A DNA stretch of 64,000 nt from Trogon surrucura (lineage: Eukaryota; Chordata; Aves; Trogoniformes; Trogonidae). Every line of letters starts with the position of its first letter. The stretch's first letter is position 1. Under the pieces are notes generated by a model. That model had not been told where the DNA came from. It did not search any database and worked only from the letters and a program-made list of their open reading frames with translations. Shown one piece after another: positions 21,156 through 34,018 of the stretch. Position numbers and translations under genes: made by a program. The stretch spans positions 2,859,556 to 2,923,555 of the forward strand of contig CM036634.1 in the NCBI GenBank assembly GCA_020746105.1. Reading direction: 5' to 3'.

Positions 21156-24100
21156 GAGCAGAAAGTGCTAGGACTACAGCAAGGGGGTTTCTTCTTGTCG
21201 AGAGGTTTTTTAGCTCTGTTTTGCCAGCTTGGAGTTTGGATACCCTGGTTAAAGTCTGCTTGAAGATCTAGATCCCTGCACAGTTGAACTTTTTCTCTAC
21301 TGGGTTTCTCTTTTTGAAGTGACACATCGTGAAGTAGCCAAAATTGTGGACCTGGGAAACCAGCTGATGGAGTTCTGTGATGTGTGTTATGCATGAGCAT
21401 AAAGGGGACCACCATGGTCTCGTGTGTCCTTAGAGCCTAAAATATCCTTCTTAGTTTTAAACACATAAATCGAAGACATAAAACTCTTAATTTTATCGTT
21501 GTTGGGAGGTACTGAACTAACACCCTAAAGTTTTTAGCTCGTTAATTCTGTTGATCTTCACTCATTCGGCAGAACGAGTCCTTCGCGTCTGTACAACTTT
21601 TCAGCCAGGTTGGTAGCGCTTTTAGGAGCAGCTCCTGGTTTAGGGTGAATGCATTTTAAAGCAATCTATAAATCTTTATGATCTTTGTTTTTCTTTCTCT
21701 TGCGTGCGTACTTGGCGAGGGTTTTCAGTTTGCATCACTGAAAATTCGATTCGCCCCTGTACGATGGGTGAGATTTGTCCACATCTGAAAAGCCAACATC
21801 AAGCCGTTTGCACCTTTTAAATCTTCAAAACAGGACTGAAGGAGGACATTATGGTTTGCCAAACTGTTGCAGTGCCTTCCCCTGAAGCTGAACTGAGTTT
21901 CAGCCAGGCGGGATGAAGGGAGTGATGGTGGAGAATGAGTTACTGTGCCCTTGCAATGTGCTGTGGGAGAAGAAGGTAATTTGGGGGCTGCAGTACTGGT
22001 TTTTGCGTTCTCCTCTCCGTGCTTTTCGTGCTTTAGATGGCGGCTCGAACTGTTTTGGGCAGCCTCTTATCAAAATTTGGAAGCTTAGAGGATAGTACAT
22101 TAATACTGAAGGTCTACAGAGACCAACTTACAGGGAAAGGTTTTGTGTTCAGTAGATTTAGTTTAAATGAGGAATAGACAGCGTGGCTAGAATGAGAGAC
22201 TAGCGCTTGATAGGCATGCACACGAAATAGGCAAAAGAGTAAGGAGGAGTGGGCTGCAGGAATGGCTGGGAGCAGTGACTAGATGTGAAAAGGGGAGATT
22301 TTTCTGGGTGTGGGTTGGTCTGCTGGAGGACTTGGTGTACTGGCTGGGAATTTTCGAAGGGAGAGCTGAGAAAGTGCTGGGTGGCGTGGTGGGCATGGCC
22401 AGAGGGTCACCCCCTGTGGGACAAGTGGATACTCTTCCTCTCTGGCTTAGTTTTCTGAAATCTTGTAAAGAATTGGGTGAAGCTTTGGGTGTTTGTGGGA
22501 AAACAGCCCTACAAGTGCTTGAGGGTTATCGTGTTTGAGAGAGCGTTTGAAGTGGCCACAGTCCTGAGGTGCCTCTGAGGGACGGAGGAATGATGTGGAT
22601 GAGAAACAGGCAGCCTGACACTGGGGCTGGACCCTTTGCCTTGGGTAGGAATAAAAAAAAACGAAACAAACAAACCAAACAGGGGTGGGGCGTTTCACAG
22701 GAGAGTCATCAGAAAGGCTTTTGCGCCGTGTACCTTTGACTCCCGCTGGCTTTGAACCAAGCCCGGGCTCGCCAGCGTGTGCAGCCAAGCACGAGGAGTG
22801 CCCGGTGGTGTTTAATGCTTGGCCGTTATTAAATATCTTTGCTGCACGTGAACGAAGGGCTTCCTGGGGACACTCAGGAAAGTTATGGTAAACCAGCTGC
22901 AGGTTGGATGCCTGGGAGTGCTGCGGGGCGGCCTTAGTCTGCTAGAGCTGGGTCCCTCTTCCGAGCTCCGTGGTTACACCGGTGACAGCCCAAGGCTTGC
23001 AAAAGTACCCCGAGGATGTTTTCCTTCGCCCAGGTACAGGGGAGGCGTTAACACTGTTGTCAAATGTCTCTGGCAAATGTACTGATTATTGAAATGATCT
23101 GCGCTAGGAAATAAATAAATAAAAAACCCCATAAGAACAGAAAATGCACCCTCCCAAGATAGCTTTTATGTAGCTAGAAAAGTGAGGTGGTTTCCTGTTC
23201 TAAATATTTAACATGATGTTTATGATATGTCCTCTGGGGGAAGAGATGCTTGAAAGCTAATGTTTATGAAGTAAGTCTGGAGGGATGGAAAGGGGAGGGA
23301 GGGCACACTAACTAAGGGGGGGAAGAAAAAAAAAAGGAGGAAGAAAAAAAAAAAAAGAACCTCAGGAGATGTCCTGATTTATGGCTTTACTTGTTGGAGA
23401 AAAATCTCTGTTTTGTTAAAAAAAGGTTGCAACTGATGGAAAGCAACTTCAGCTCAGCTCCTTTTGAAACCAGAAACCTGTTTCCTCGGTCCAGACAGGA
23501 TCTGAGTCTGGGCCAGCAGGAATCTTTTACTAGCTGGTGCCTTTGTGCTTTTGAGCCCTGCAGAAGGCGTATGTGTCTACGCGTCACGTGAGGGTTGGAA
23601 TGATGGTCTGATGTTTCAGAAGCTGAGCTACGTTTCAGAAAGGAGGGGTGAGTTCAGTTTCCTACTCTGCCAAGGGCTTCTAGTGGGATATTTGGGTGTT
23701 TAATCTTCCTTTGTCTCTGCTCCCTGTCTGGGAGCAGCAGCAATTTCCTGATTCACGTGGACGTTGAAAATAAATCACTTTGTTGTTATGTGCTTGAAAA
23801 ATAAAGGCCTGGATTGCCATTAGTTCAGCAGGGATGACCAAACTCCTTGTGGAATGGATGGTATTTTTTTGACCCAGTTTATTATAAGTAAACCCACACT
23901 TGGTTTGTTTCACCGTAGTAACTCTGTGTGTAAACTGCAGCAGGTCAGGACCAGCTTCATGTAAGGCTTTGCCATTCCTGCCCCAGGCTGTAAAATCTTT
24001 CAGGGGAAAGCTGTGGGTCAGGGGGATGGAAACACAAGTGTTGTCGCTGCTCTGATTTTCAGTAGTGCGAGTTTTATACACCCAATACAGGGTATGGAAT

Positions 24101-27100
24101 GGAAAAGGCTGAGTTTGAAGAAGGTCAGCGCAGCCTCCGCACATTTCGCTGTAATATCTTCTGGTTCCTCAGCAGAGCCCTTCGTGGTTCTTCTGGCACG
24201 TGCTGCAGAGTGCAGCCCGCCTCACATCTTGGGGCGGAGGAGGTTGGCAGGTAAACATCAGAAATTTCCAACGTAATCTTGTCAAAGATGAAAACTCCCT
24301 GTGGCCTTAGCACTGGACTTTGAAGATTTCAAAGAAGTCAGAGGCCAGGTAGAAAAATCCCGTGTCTTAATCAATACTTTAGGTTTCTTCAAGGCATTGT
24401 GCTCAGCCTGGCTGGACGTCAGGCCATTTGTTTCAATTATTAAATACAGATTTATGACCTGTTGTTTTTCTTGGAAATAGAAGCAGGCTCGGGACCAGTT
24501 TTCTCCTTGCAAGTAACTGTGTTTGGCTGCAGCCAGTCCGTGCAGGTAGGAATGTGTCGGTCACGTTTATAACCAACTAGTTTCCTACTCCCTTTTCTCT
24601 CTGTCCTCATGACTCTGACCTTTCTCAACAAAGTGTAACACTTACACATCCCTTTTTCTGGGATTACTGTGTTTTGCACGGGACTAATCTGCACCGGATG
24701 GCTTTCCTTTGGCAAGCTATCAGCGAGCTCTTAAATAATTTTCCAGCAGAGAAAACCAGTGCGCTGTGACATTGCACCACTGGGCAATCCTGTTTTGATG
24801 ACAGGCAGGTCTGATGGGTCCAGCATGCGAAGATTTCAGCTGGTGTTGATAATATTAGTGTTCTTTCTGACTCGATCTGCTGCAACAACTGTGTTCTTCC
24901 AGTAATAAGCATGGATATTTTCCTTTTATTTAGCTTTTCTTGTGTGACTGTTACTGAACTAAGTAATAGTTAAAGCAGCGATGGTTGAAAAGGCGTCTGA
25001 ACTCGGGTAGACTTCAGATAGTTTGGGTAAAATTTATCTAGCAGTGGAAGTTGATAACGTGTGCTCCATCTGCATCATGTTTAACTGCAGCAATGTGTTA
25101 AAAAAAGCGGGCAACAGTCTGCTAATTCTTCCAGCTAATCAGTGGAGCTACAGGAGGAGATGTGAAGGAGGTTCCTTGTTGATAACACACAGAAAAGTCT
25201 GTTGTGTGTACATGGCATTTAATTTTTTTTTATTCTCCCCTTTGCCCTAAAGTTGTGAATCACTGAAATTCCAACATGCGAAACTACAAAATGTAAGAAA
25301 AACAGCAAACCCCTCCCCGCAACCCTGCCGTACACACACCTCTCAGACTTCATGTATTACCTGAGCATCTGGAGGATTGAGCTGAGGGGAACACGGTTTT
25401 TCAAGTCTGTTTTTTTTTTTTAAAACAAAAAATCCCTAACTCTAATCTACAACCTCCTTCAGACCTGCCTCTAGGGAGAAACCCACCAATTACTATTTAC
25501 TTTACCAACCTAGAGTGATTTGTGGACGTATGTAAGAATTATTTACGGTTTCATGCAGGAAAAACTTTCAGCTCCCTATTTGCCCTTGTAAGTAATGAGT
25601 TGCCTCAGGGGATCAAAGGTCAGATTTTGGTTTTAATGCCCACCTCCTTTTAAAAAATAAATAAAGCAATCTATGTGAAAAGAAGAAGAAAAAAACCTAA
25701 CAGTCTGACTCTTGCTCTGCTTTGATGTTTTAGGTCTGGAAGGGATCATAAATTTGCTGGTGTGAGATAGAGTGATAATAAATGTAGCTTTTAACTGCTG
25801 CGTTTTTAGCTCACACAGCATCCATTATCACTGGCAACTGCAAAGGGAATGTACTTTTTTTTTTCCCCTTGTTGCTCTTTAGAAAGATAAATATGCACCC
25901 CACTACCCACTGATGTCCCAGAAGCTCAAATGAAGCATCTCCTTGTGATCATTCCCCAGCAACTTTCATTTTGGGTCAAAATGGCTCAGTGGTGTTCAGA
26001 AACAGTCAGGAGGGGTAAACTTGCCACTGAGCACAGCGATCACCCTTTCAGCTCTTTACTGGACAATTTTTTCCCGCTAGTTTGAGGCATGGTGAGCAGG
26101 GAGTAGCCATTTGAAACAGAAAACAGGTTTGGCATTCGAAGTTTGAGAACGCTTGAGGTTCCCAGAAGAGCAAGAAGCAGAGCTACCATTTGGTTTGAGA
26201 AAGACTCCTGCATCTACGTTGCCCGGTGTCCTGTGAAACTCATGCCCTGGAGCACTTTTTTCATCTTTCTTATTGCCAGATAGGCCCAAGACAAGAGGTC
26301 TGCGTGCCCTGTCAGCACACTTTCGTGCCATCCCTCTATCAAGCTCAGACAAGATGCACTATTGGAAATGACTTTAAAAGTCTGACGGATGCTTTGTGCC
26401 GGTACGGAGCAGTGATTCCGCTGCAACCAGCTTAGTCATGTCATAATATTTTAAAACAACGTTGTTAATAAATGATTTTTAACCACTTAGGTATCTATTA
26501 ATGTCTTTTTACTGAATGCCAGCAACCTCATATTCCAACAATTTCCACAAGGACTTATTGATCACGTATAGATTTGGAATGAATTTTGCCAGATCAGTTT
26601 ATCATCCCTATATATCTCTTTCTATCTGCTTTGCTGTGTGAACACTTCAGCTATTGTGGGGTTTTTTTTCCCTAGATCAGCAATTAAGTCATTTTTCCTC
26701 AAGATCATGGGTCACTTCTGTTCGTAGTATCATTTGTTATTGTTTTTTAAAGTTCAACCATAGATTTGTTTCTTTGGTCTGCTGCAAAACTTAATGATTT
26801 TCCTTGTATTCTTTCAGGGCTCCAACCTAAATCTGCTCTAAATTCATCTTTTTAAGAGCTTTTAGAAACTCTTAGAAGACTCTGGGAGTAGAGCAAATAC
26901 TGGAGAGCGCTTTTAAATAAGTAACACTCAAAGGGTGTATTGAAAGATGCAGACTTGATCTTTACTGACAACTTGGATGCAGTTAATATTGTGTATCTGT
27001 ATTCATGATAGCCCTTGTTCTTATTTCTTTTAAGAGTTGTATAAAGTTAGGTTTTTATGTCCTTATATAAATCGCATATATCAGAGGATCCCTTTTCTTA

Positions 27101-27140
27101 TTTTGGCTTTTCTGTTCCAATCGTGGAACTAAGCTTCTTC
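21156..27140. other. Long non-coding stretch, no gene recognised
   Basis: Nearly 6 kb without a recognisable exon, RNA gene or recent transposon. Low-complexity patches: an A/C-rich run near 22650-22680, a purine tract at 23315-23358, and T-rich runs near 25410 and 25855. Open frames of up to 154 codons (23680-24144, minus) have no domain and overlap frames on the other strand. Confidence 0.6.
23315..23358. repeat. Polypurine (G/A) tract
   Basis: About 44 bp of G and A only, with a run of seven G followed by two long A runs. Low complexity. Confidence 0.9.
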
Positions 27141-27330
27141 TCATAGATTCAGAAAATGTAAGGTCAGAGAGATGTATGACATAGTCTGAATCCTTCTGCG
27201 AGGGAAGCCAATCCACCTGAATCCGTTTAGTTCTAATCGGCTGACACATCTTCCAGAAAAGTGTCCGAACCCTCTGAAGCGCGCAGCGTTTCCCAGCGGT
27301 TTGCTGTACCAATTACTGCGACTTTTGAGC
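27141..27330 (-). mobile_element. CR1: Ancient CR1-family 3' UTR relic
   Basis: Read on the minus strand this fits the 3' end of old sauropsid CR1 elements. On the plus strand it begins TCATAGATTCAGAAAATGTA and AGGTCAGAGAGATGTATGAC, matching the TCATAGA…AAGGYCAGAAGGGACC start of inverted copies, and ends CGGTTTGCTGTACCAATTAC, matching the TTGCTCCAATGGTTAAT stretch further in. Divergence is high, so the copy is far older than those at 48.7 and 53.6 kb. No coding part is present. Confidence 0.58.
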
Positions 27331-29170
27331 ATTTGGCTGCTAATTTGAATGTGTCTGCCTGTAGTTTCTGTTCAGTCTAATCCACCCGTGGTTTTACTTT
27401 AAGCTGCAGCAGTCCTCCTTTTCACGTCGTCAGCTCTACTTCCCACTTTATCTCTGGGGCAGCCCAGATTTTCATTGCCTACATCGTCTTGGATTTTTGT
27501 TGAGCCTGTGTCTTGGAAGGCATCTGAGAATTGTTTCTGAATGTTGTCTGTGTTCATCCCCTGGGCTTTATCTGCTTGTTTTGACTATTTATTTTTGTTC
27601 TTTTTTCTGGGTCTGTGCAGATGACCCGAGGTGGTGTCTCGCATATGCTGGTTGGGAGGTGAGCCATTTCAGCCCCAGAAGATGTCTAGAACATGCAAGT
27701 TGTATTACCTCAGAGAGATGCCTGTGCTCTTGGCTCAGAGAGAATTACCTAGGCTAGACCTCATTTTCTGACCAACCAAGATCAATCCTGCTCAGTTGCG
27801 CACAGTTACCTAATTGCTATAGCCCTGGAAATGTTTTTTTAAAGGAAAACTCCATCTTAGCCATCTGATTTTATTGAAAGAATCCTACTTCTTCAAGACG
27901 GCTGCTTTTCTCAGTTCACTCTCAGTTCTCTTTTTTGATTACCTGCCTGCTCAGACTGTCTGGGATCCCGTATAAGAAAGTTTGCCTGATTGTCAAACAC
28001 GAGAAAATGGATCGTTCGTTCTGTGAGTAATCTCACAGTGAAAAGGAAACCTGGGTTTCAGTGGCCACCTGGAGCCGAGTCTGGGAAAATATCTTGGCGT
28101 AATGTAAACTTGAGCTGGACTCCAACGGCCATGAAGGCCAGGCTCTAGATAAGGTCCATTCTGTGATGAAAAACATCTGCTTCCCTCAGCTGGATCTTAT
28201 CCATCCTCCTTGGAGTAGGAAAGCATCTCATGGGGAGATGTTAGCCAAGTTCTGGAGGCAGCTCCTGTAAAATCTGGCGGGAAGCTCCTGGTGTTCTTCC
28301 TCTGCACTGACACTGAGGTGCGTTGGGGAGAGCCACGTACTGATCTTCACAGCTGCTGTTTCACCTTCAGGACCATGAACTGGCAATGCTGAACCGTCGG
28401 GTGGGATGAACCAATGATGACTACATTGAAATGACATTTCAATGGTTGTGATGAGGCAGTAAAATACAAAGAAATGTGGAACTGGAAATGGGTATCCTCA
28501 GCTAACCCACAGTTTTCTTTTGAAAGGCAGTTGTGTGCACGTTTGTACATTCAAGGTGGAGGCTGGAAAACACCCAGCTCCATAGAAGACTGCACGTTTC
28601 AGTGCAGTGAACTCATTGCTGTTGTAGCCACGATCATCTAAGGATTTGAGAGAGGCAGATTTTATGGGCAGGAGATAATTTTGTTATTATTATTAAACCA
28701 AATGAAGTGTTTAGAAAAACAGTCTAAGTTTTGGGTGCATCTCCCAAGCAATTCCCTATCTCGGGCAGGCTAGGCAGAGCTGGATACCTGAGTGTATGCA
28801 TACACTGTCCCAAAAAGATTTGGAAAGAAATTCCAAGGGTAAAAACCAAAGAATTCCTGGTTGGCCTTAGGAATGAATGTCACATTAACAGGCTGTTTTC
28901 TTTCGTGTTATCAGGGACTAATACCTATTCTCTCCATGGGCAAAATAATCCCTGTGGCGTGTCGGATTGTTTTAAACTGGGGAATAGGGATAAGAAGATC
29001 TGAACATCAAAGTGAGCGAGTGCTTATCATGAGCAAGGGCTTATCTGTGGAGCAAAGGTGGAATGAACATGCTCCGATGCATTTTAGAGAGCTAGCCTCA
29101 AGGTCTGGTAATCTGCATCATGCTAAGATGCTGCTGGATTTCAGCAGTCAAATAGAGACAGATAGAAAAA
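27331..29170. other. Non-coding stretch, nothing recognised
   Basis: Single-copy DNA without recognisable exon, RNA gene or recent repeat. Open frames are short (up to about 110 codons at 28861-29193, plus) and lack domains. Confidence 0.6.
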
Positions 29171-29480
29171 AAAAAAAAACCCGAAACATTTAGCTAATCA
29201 GGATTACACCCAGCTAATGGAGAGAGGTTGTTTTTTCCCCCCTTCCCTATCATCCTGGTCGATTCAAATTGATCCTAGTTCTGCTGAGCGCGAGCAGTCC
29301 TTCAAAGTTTATTCTAGTGTCAATTTTTATAGTTTCCCCCGCTGATCAATAGAATGCATAATCATTAAGGCAAAGTTTGTGAAAGCTAATCCTTCAATAC
29401 GAGTTTTATGAATGGCTCAGAGTCATGGCTCTAACCATTTGGATGTAAGTGGAACCTTTAATCAGGTGAGTGACAGGAGA
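29171..29480. promoter_or_regulatory. Homeodomain-motif-rich block (enhancer candidate)
   Basis: Within about 300 bp there is the inverted pair TAATCAGGATTA (29195-29206), in which TAATC faces GATTA, the core bound by OTX/PITX/GSC-type K50 homeodomains. It is followed by CTAATGG, AATCATTAAGG, CTAATCC and TTAATCAGG. The block is free of recognisable repeats. This clustering is what many conserved developmental enhancers look like, but conservation was not measured. Confidence 0.3.
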
Positions 29481-29619
29481 CAGTCAATAGGATTTGCTGA
29501 GATTGGATTCTGATTTTCTATACAGCTATGCAGAGTGAGCAGGAGAAAGGGGAATGGGAATGGCCACAGGAACAGACATAGGCTAAAACGGCAGTTTCTC
29601 CTCTTTTATTATTTATAAA
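29481..29619. other. Short non-coding stretch, nothing recognised
   Basis: Unremarkable single-copy sequence between the homeodomain-motif block and the SINE relic. Confidence 0.5.
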
Positions 29620-29740
29620 ATGTATTTCCAGTATTTTTAAAAAACACTTTGCACTTGCATATCATTTTTCACCTAGAGAGCTCAAATGGGGACATTTGCT
29701 GATTAAACACTACATCATTCTTTTTGTGAAGGTGAATATT
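29620..29740 (-). mobile_element. Ancient SINE/L2-like tail relic
   Basis: On the minus strand the order is TTTGAGCTCTCTAGGTGAAA, then ATATGCAAGTGCAAAGTG, then an AT-rich end. This matches the L2-like SINE tail CTTTGAGATCCTCRGATGAAA … TATARAAGTGCAAAGT. Upstream (higher coordinates) TAGTGTTTAATCAGC fits the preceding tail region. Only the tail is confidently recognised. Confidence 0.52.
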
Positions 29741-31309
29741 AGCGCGGCTTCACAGCGGGGAGAGCTTACTGTACCAAGTTCTGCAAGTGCAACACATTTG
29801 TAGCTTCTCAGAAAGGTGAGAGGAAGCAGATAAAGTGTCTTCATCAGGTGTCACAGAATAGGTCAATAGCAGAGGAAAAAGGAACCTTGGAATCTGAATT
29901 ATTTTTGTTTTGCCCTCTAGACATGTGGCTGTTCTTGTGGATTTGTTTTATTCTTTCTTGACACATCCCTATCTCCTGAATTTGCATGGGAGGGACAATT
30001 TGAATTTTGTATGTTAAGAAGAGTAAGGGAACTGGGAAATCGAAGGGCAAGTGAGAAGATTAGCAGTTGTACTGAACTTATCATGGCTGGAGCTGACAAA
30101 AAAACACTTGGTGACAGCATTAATATCTCTTTTCCTCCCCTTTTCTGCCATTTCAAAATGACGGTTAAACCAGGAGAGCAAACGTGTTAGTAAGGGACTT
30201 TCTCTAGCATCTTGGGCAAATAATTTCTTTCTGCTGGCGGATCTGCCAGGGTGATATTAAAACAGGCCGGGGAGAATTTGTTTCCATTTGGTGTGTGAAA
30301 AAGCAAAGGGCTGGGTTTGAATATTGGTACCAAGACCTGTGTGGCAGTGGGAGGCTCTGAGCATTCAGCCCCAACACTCAGCTGTCAAACTGGGCAGCAC
30401 GATGAGGCAGGAAAACAAAAGTGCTGAAAAGCAAAGCTGGTGTTTTCACTTGCACTTTCCAAGAAGAACAGAATAATAGACGTGAAATAAAGGTCTGTGA
30501 ATTCCTTTGCAGCTGGCAGGTTGGGAATTTGGTAAGAATAAGTTTCAGTGAGTTATCTGCTCTAAACTGCTACAGCTCCATCGGCTTCTCTAGCTTTGCG
30601 TTAGCTAAAGAGTTGTCCTAGGGCTCATAATCTGGTTATTCCCTTTAATGATTTAATGAATGTTTATAAACAGATTTTCTTTTGGGTGACTGAGCACAGT
30701 TGTCTTGAGTTTTGCCAGCACTGTGTCTACAGGTGGGCTAATGTGGTGGATCTGGGAGGGGGCTGTGTCACTGCACACCTGCGCTTTAAGCTTGGTGCGT
30801 GTCGTGCTCCTCATCTTCTGACATTGCTGCGTTGGGAAGTTGGTAGAAATAGGCTGGGTTTTTTCAGCTTAATGTTTTTTCTTCATTTATTGCTGTTTCG
30901 TAATCCCCAGAGCATTTTGTCATTGTGAGTGGAGAGCAGCGTGAGTAGATGGATGACAAGAAGTAGAGAAACTCCACTTATGCCACCGTCTTCAAAAATG
31001 CAGAAATGACAGACCCATGCGGGAAATACGCCACCCGCTAGGAGAGGATCTCGGAATAGACGGTGGCGTGATAAATTCGAGGTTTCTGGGGGTATTGGCA
31101 CCACATGTCGGCACTGACCTGGGAATACGGACTCAAATGCTGTCAGATTTACAGGTACAGATGCAGTCCCAGAGCAGGCAGGGTTGTGAAGGCTGTGGTG
31201 GGGCAGCACCTCCACTTCCCCGTGGTAAAGTCTCAAGGGAAAAGGTGTGATGGGGAAAGCCTTCTTGCACAGCTGTCTCTTGCCTCATGGAAAAGTTACT
31301 ACCCGGTGA
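29741..31309. other. Non-coding stretch, nothing recognised
   Basis: No gene, RNA or repeat is convincing. A 19-bp acceptor/donor-bounded segment near 30512 is too short to call. Open frames are short and have no domains. Confidence 0.55.
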
Positions 31310-31330
31310 CTAGATCTAGATCTAGATCTG
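31310..31330. repeat. (GATCTA)n short tandem repeat
   Basis: Three and a half copies of the self-complementary hexamer TAGATC form CTAGATCTAGATCTAGATCT. The tract is palindromic as a whole and could fold back on itself. Confidence 0.9.
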
Positions 31331-31554
31331 AATTTTGTTTCTTGACCCCATTGCTAAAAAAAAATGGGCTTTGGCATTTTCTGTGAAATGCTTGCAAGCC
31401 TGCACCCTGAATTTCTTTTGAGTGACAAAGAAAGACAGGAGGGCAGCTCCGAATTTAGAAATTATTAGTTGCTGAGATGTGTTTCATAGCTTTGGGGCTG
31501 ACAAGAGCTCATTTACTAGAACATAGTAAAGGAGCATTTCACCCTGTAGAGGCA
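31331..31554. other. Short non-coding stretch, nothing recognised
   Basis: Single-copy sequence between the hexamer repeat and the G-rich motif, without any supported feature. Confidence 0.5.
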
Positions 31555-31578
31555 GGGGAACGGGAGGGGCGGGGAGGG
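31555..31578 (+). other. G-quadruplex motif
   Basis: Five G runs (GGGG, GGG, GGGG, GGGG, GGG) are separated by loops of 3, 1, 1 and 1 bases. This satisfies the G3+N1-7 rule with very short loops, which favours a stable parallel quadruplex in DNA or RNA. More G runs follow to about 31600. Confidence 0.75.
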
Positions 31579-34018
31579 TTGATAAGTAGGGGAAGGGCAG
31601 GATGACTTGGGAAAGATCAGTGGGAGCTGAGAGTTGGGTTTGTTGCTTCAGGCTTGAGTGGAAGGAGAGACTGAGGAAAAGGGTAATATGTCCTCTGTGG
31701 GGCTCAGGAAAATAGAAGCAAGTGAGCTTGCAGACTGTGAGAGTGCTTTGACTTTTGTCTCCTTACTAGGGTGACTGGGGGGTGGACACCGACACGCGGG
31801 GACCACGTAGTGGGAAGCACCGTCCCACGCCGGGGCTGCCCCTGTGGGGTGCCCTGACTGTGGAGCACAAACATGGGTCTTAAGGGGAGCTGTGTCTGGA
31901 GAGGTTTCACTTCCAGAGCAGATGGTGCTTGTGGGTGAGCGTTTGGGAAGCTCATCGGAGCTTTTTTTGTCATGAACCTCGAGCATAGCCTGGCTGTCAT
32001 GGGGCTTATGGATCCTGTGAGCCTCAGAGGGCAAAGGCAGCTGGAGTTCAGCCTGGCCTTGGCAGGACACAGCATCAAAGGTGCTTTCCCAGGGTTATTT
32101 CTCCAAGAAGTCGAGGGGGAGTTATAGGAATCTTAGCTCACTCCAAAGCTGGAAGGGTGTGTTTATGACACATCAGGTTTTCCTCCTTTTTTTTTTGTCG
32201 CTGCTTTCCTTCCTCTTGCCACTTAGCGCTGACCAAGTAGTTTTCCTGCTGCACCTAATGCTTCATTTCCTGATGGGCCCTTCCAGAGGCTGACGGTGCT
32301 GTTGGAGCACCGCTGAGATGCCTCCCTGTGAATGATGACCCCGTTCCCACTCCCTCAACGCGCACCCTCCCCCCACCTTTCACTATGGTAAATATTTTAG
32401 TACTTGTTGAAATCAATTGAGCCTCATCAATTGGAAATAGAGTGTAAATCACTGGGACTTTTGCATTTGCCCCAGAAATCAATTTTCACACATTAGGGCT
32501 ATTAGCTTATTGAGAACTGTGTGATAAATGGCTGCGGGCCATCGTGGAACCACACCTGCCAGCTCTGCATTTTGCATCTCAAATAAGCTCAAAAAGTAGA
32601 GGGATGCCAAGGCAAGGAAGATCTGGGGTGGGTGGAGCGGTCTGGGGAAGGAGACACAAGGACCGAGCAACCAGACAAGCTGTGCCTGGAGATCAATAAC
32701 ATCTCCAAAGCACTAACTCATCCTCGCAGGAGCTGGAGACAGAAGGTGGCTCTGAGCCAAAGTTGTGGTAGGGCATCTCTTTTTTTTTTTCCTTTCTCTC
32801 ACAAAGATGGAACGTAATTTGTGGAGGAAAGGCAAGATGTAGATGATGAACATTTAATAAAACTGATGCAGTCGTTTTAAAAAGAAGCTTTTCCGTGAGT
32901 AAATATCCTTCTTTTCACACAGCAGCTGCAGGCAGGGTGTAGAAATGCCGCCTCGTTCTGCCGTCTCAGTGCTTCAGGTAAAGAGGATGTGCAGTTCTTC
33001 ACCAGCTGTGATACGGAGGTAGCTGGGCTTTCTGTCTGCGCTCTGCCATTCCCTTCCTATCCCCTTGAATTCCGATAGCGGCAGTTAATTTGCTTTATGC
33101 TGAACAAGTCTGGGAGAGGAGAGGGTCTAGCCCAAGGGGGTGAACGGTGCCCAGTGAGTTCTGTGGCCATCTGGAAGAGCTTAGTCTCTGTTGCCAAGAC
33201 AGGACATAATTTAGTCTTCTCGGTTACTACTGCCAATCAAAAGTGTGGGTGACTCCGAGGACTTGGAGGCTCTGCAGTGGCGCAGTGTTTGTTGATGTGC
33301 TTTGGTGTTTCACACGTCTCAGCCACCCCTGGAGCTGAGGCCATTGCACTGAGGCAGCATCATCATCCCTGTACTTCTAAAAACTTCTTTAAAGTGTATG
33401 TTTCCCTATATTGGATGTTTGTACAATAAGAAAAAAAGGGGAACCTGGAACAGGCGCAATGTAAATAGCAATTGATTTTCTGGCTGTGAAGCAAGTACTG
33501 TGCATACACCTGTCGTTCTAGGAATAAAAAACAAAGCTACTTTAATAAACATGGAAGATCTGTGTCCTCAAAGGTTCACTCTCAAGCTGAGTGGTGTGCG
33601 CTTTGAGGCAAAGTTCTTTCCTGTGAGGATCTGAAAGAGATCCTCAGATACTTCTCAGGTGGTAAGTTTTGACGAGGAAGCCCAGGACAGTGGTGTCCAG
33701 ATGTTTCCTTGCTCAGACACTGGAGAGACTTGCCGTGGCTTCATCATTTTTAGTGGCACTGCTATTTTGGAATTGAACCGTGTCAGGAGAGCAACCCAAG
33801 AGCAGCAGGCAGCCGGGAGAGCCAGCACAGAAAACAGAGAGGTCCTCTCCTAAAGCGTCTTGGCTGACACTTGCAGGTAGCTTGGACCTGCCCTCTAGGA
33901 TCCACTATTTTGTTGTCGATGCTTCGTCACCTCCTGTGCCTGTTTCCTTCTTGCTTCCTTGTTTTGAAAGCCCAAACTGAGAGACTTGAGCCCTGCCTGG
34001 CTTTGGGGTAACCTTTCC
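31579..34018. other. Non-coding stretch with an AT-rich motif-dense block
   Basis: No gene recognised. 31780-31850 is GC-rich. The block 32385-32600 is AT-rich and contains two perfect ATCAATTG copies 14 bp apart (32412-32419 and 32426-32433) and a related third site near 32478. Open frames at 31648-32078 (minus, up to 140 codons) have no domain. Confidence 0.5.

Noticed and set aside
30290..30420. Another MIR relic
   Set aside because: Only GGGTTTGAATATTGG resembles the MIR core. The following blocks do not occur in order.
30512..30530. 19-bp micro-exon between TTTGCAG and GTAAGAA
   Set aside because: Too short and common by chance, with no frame or conservation information to support it.
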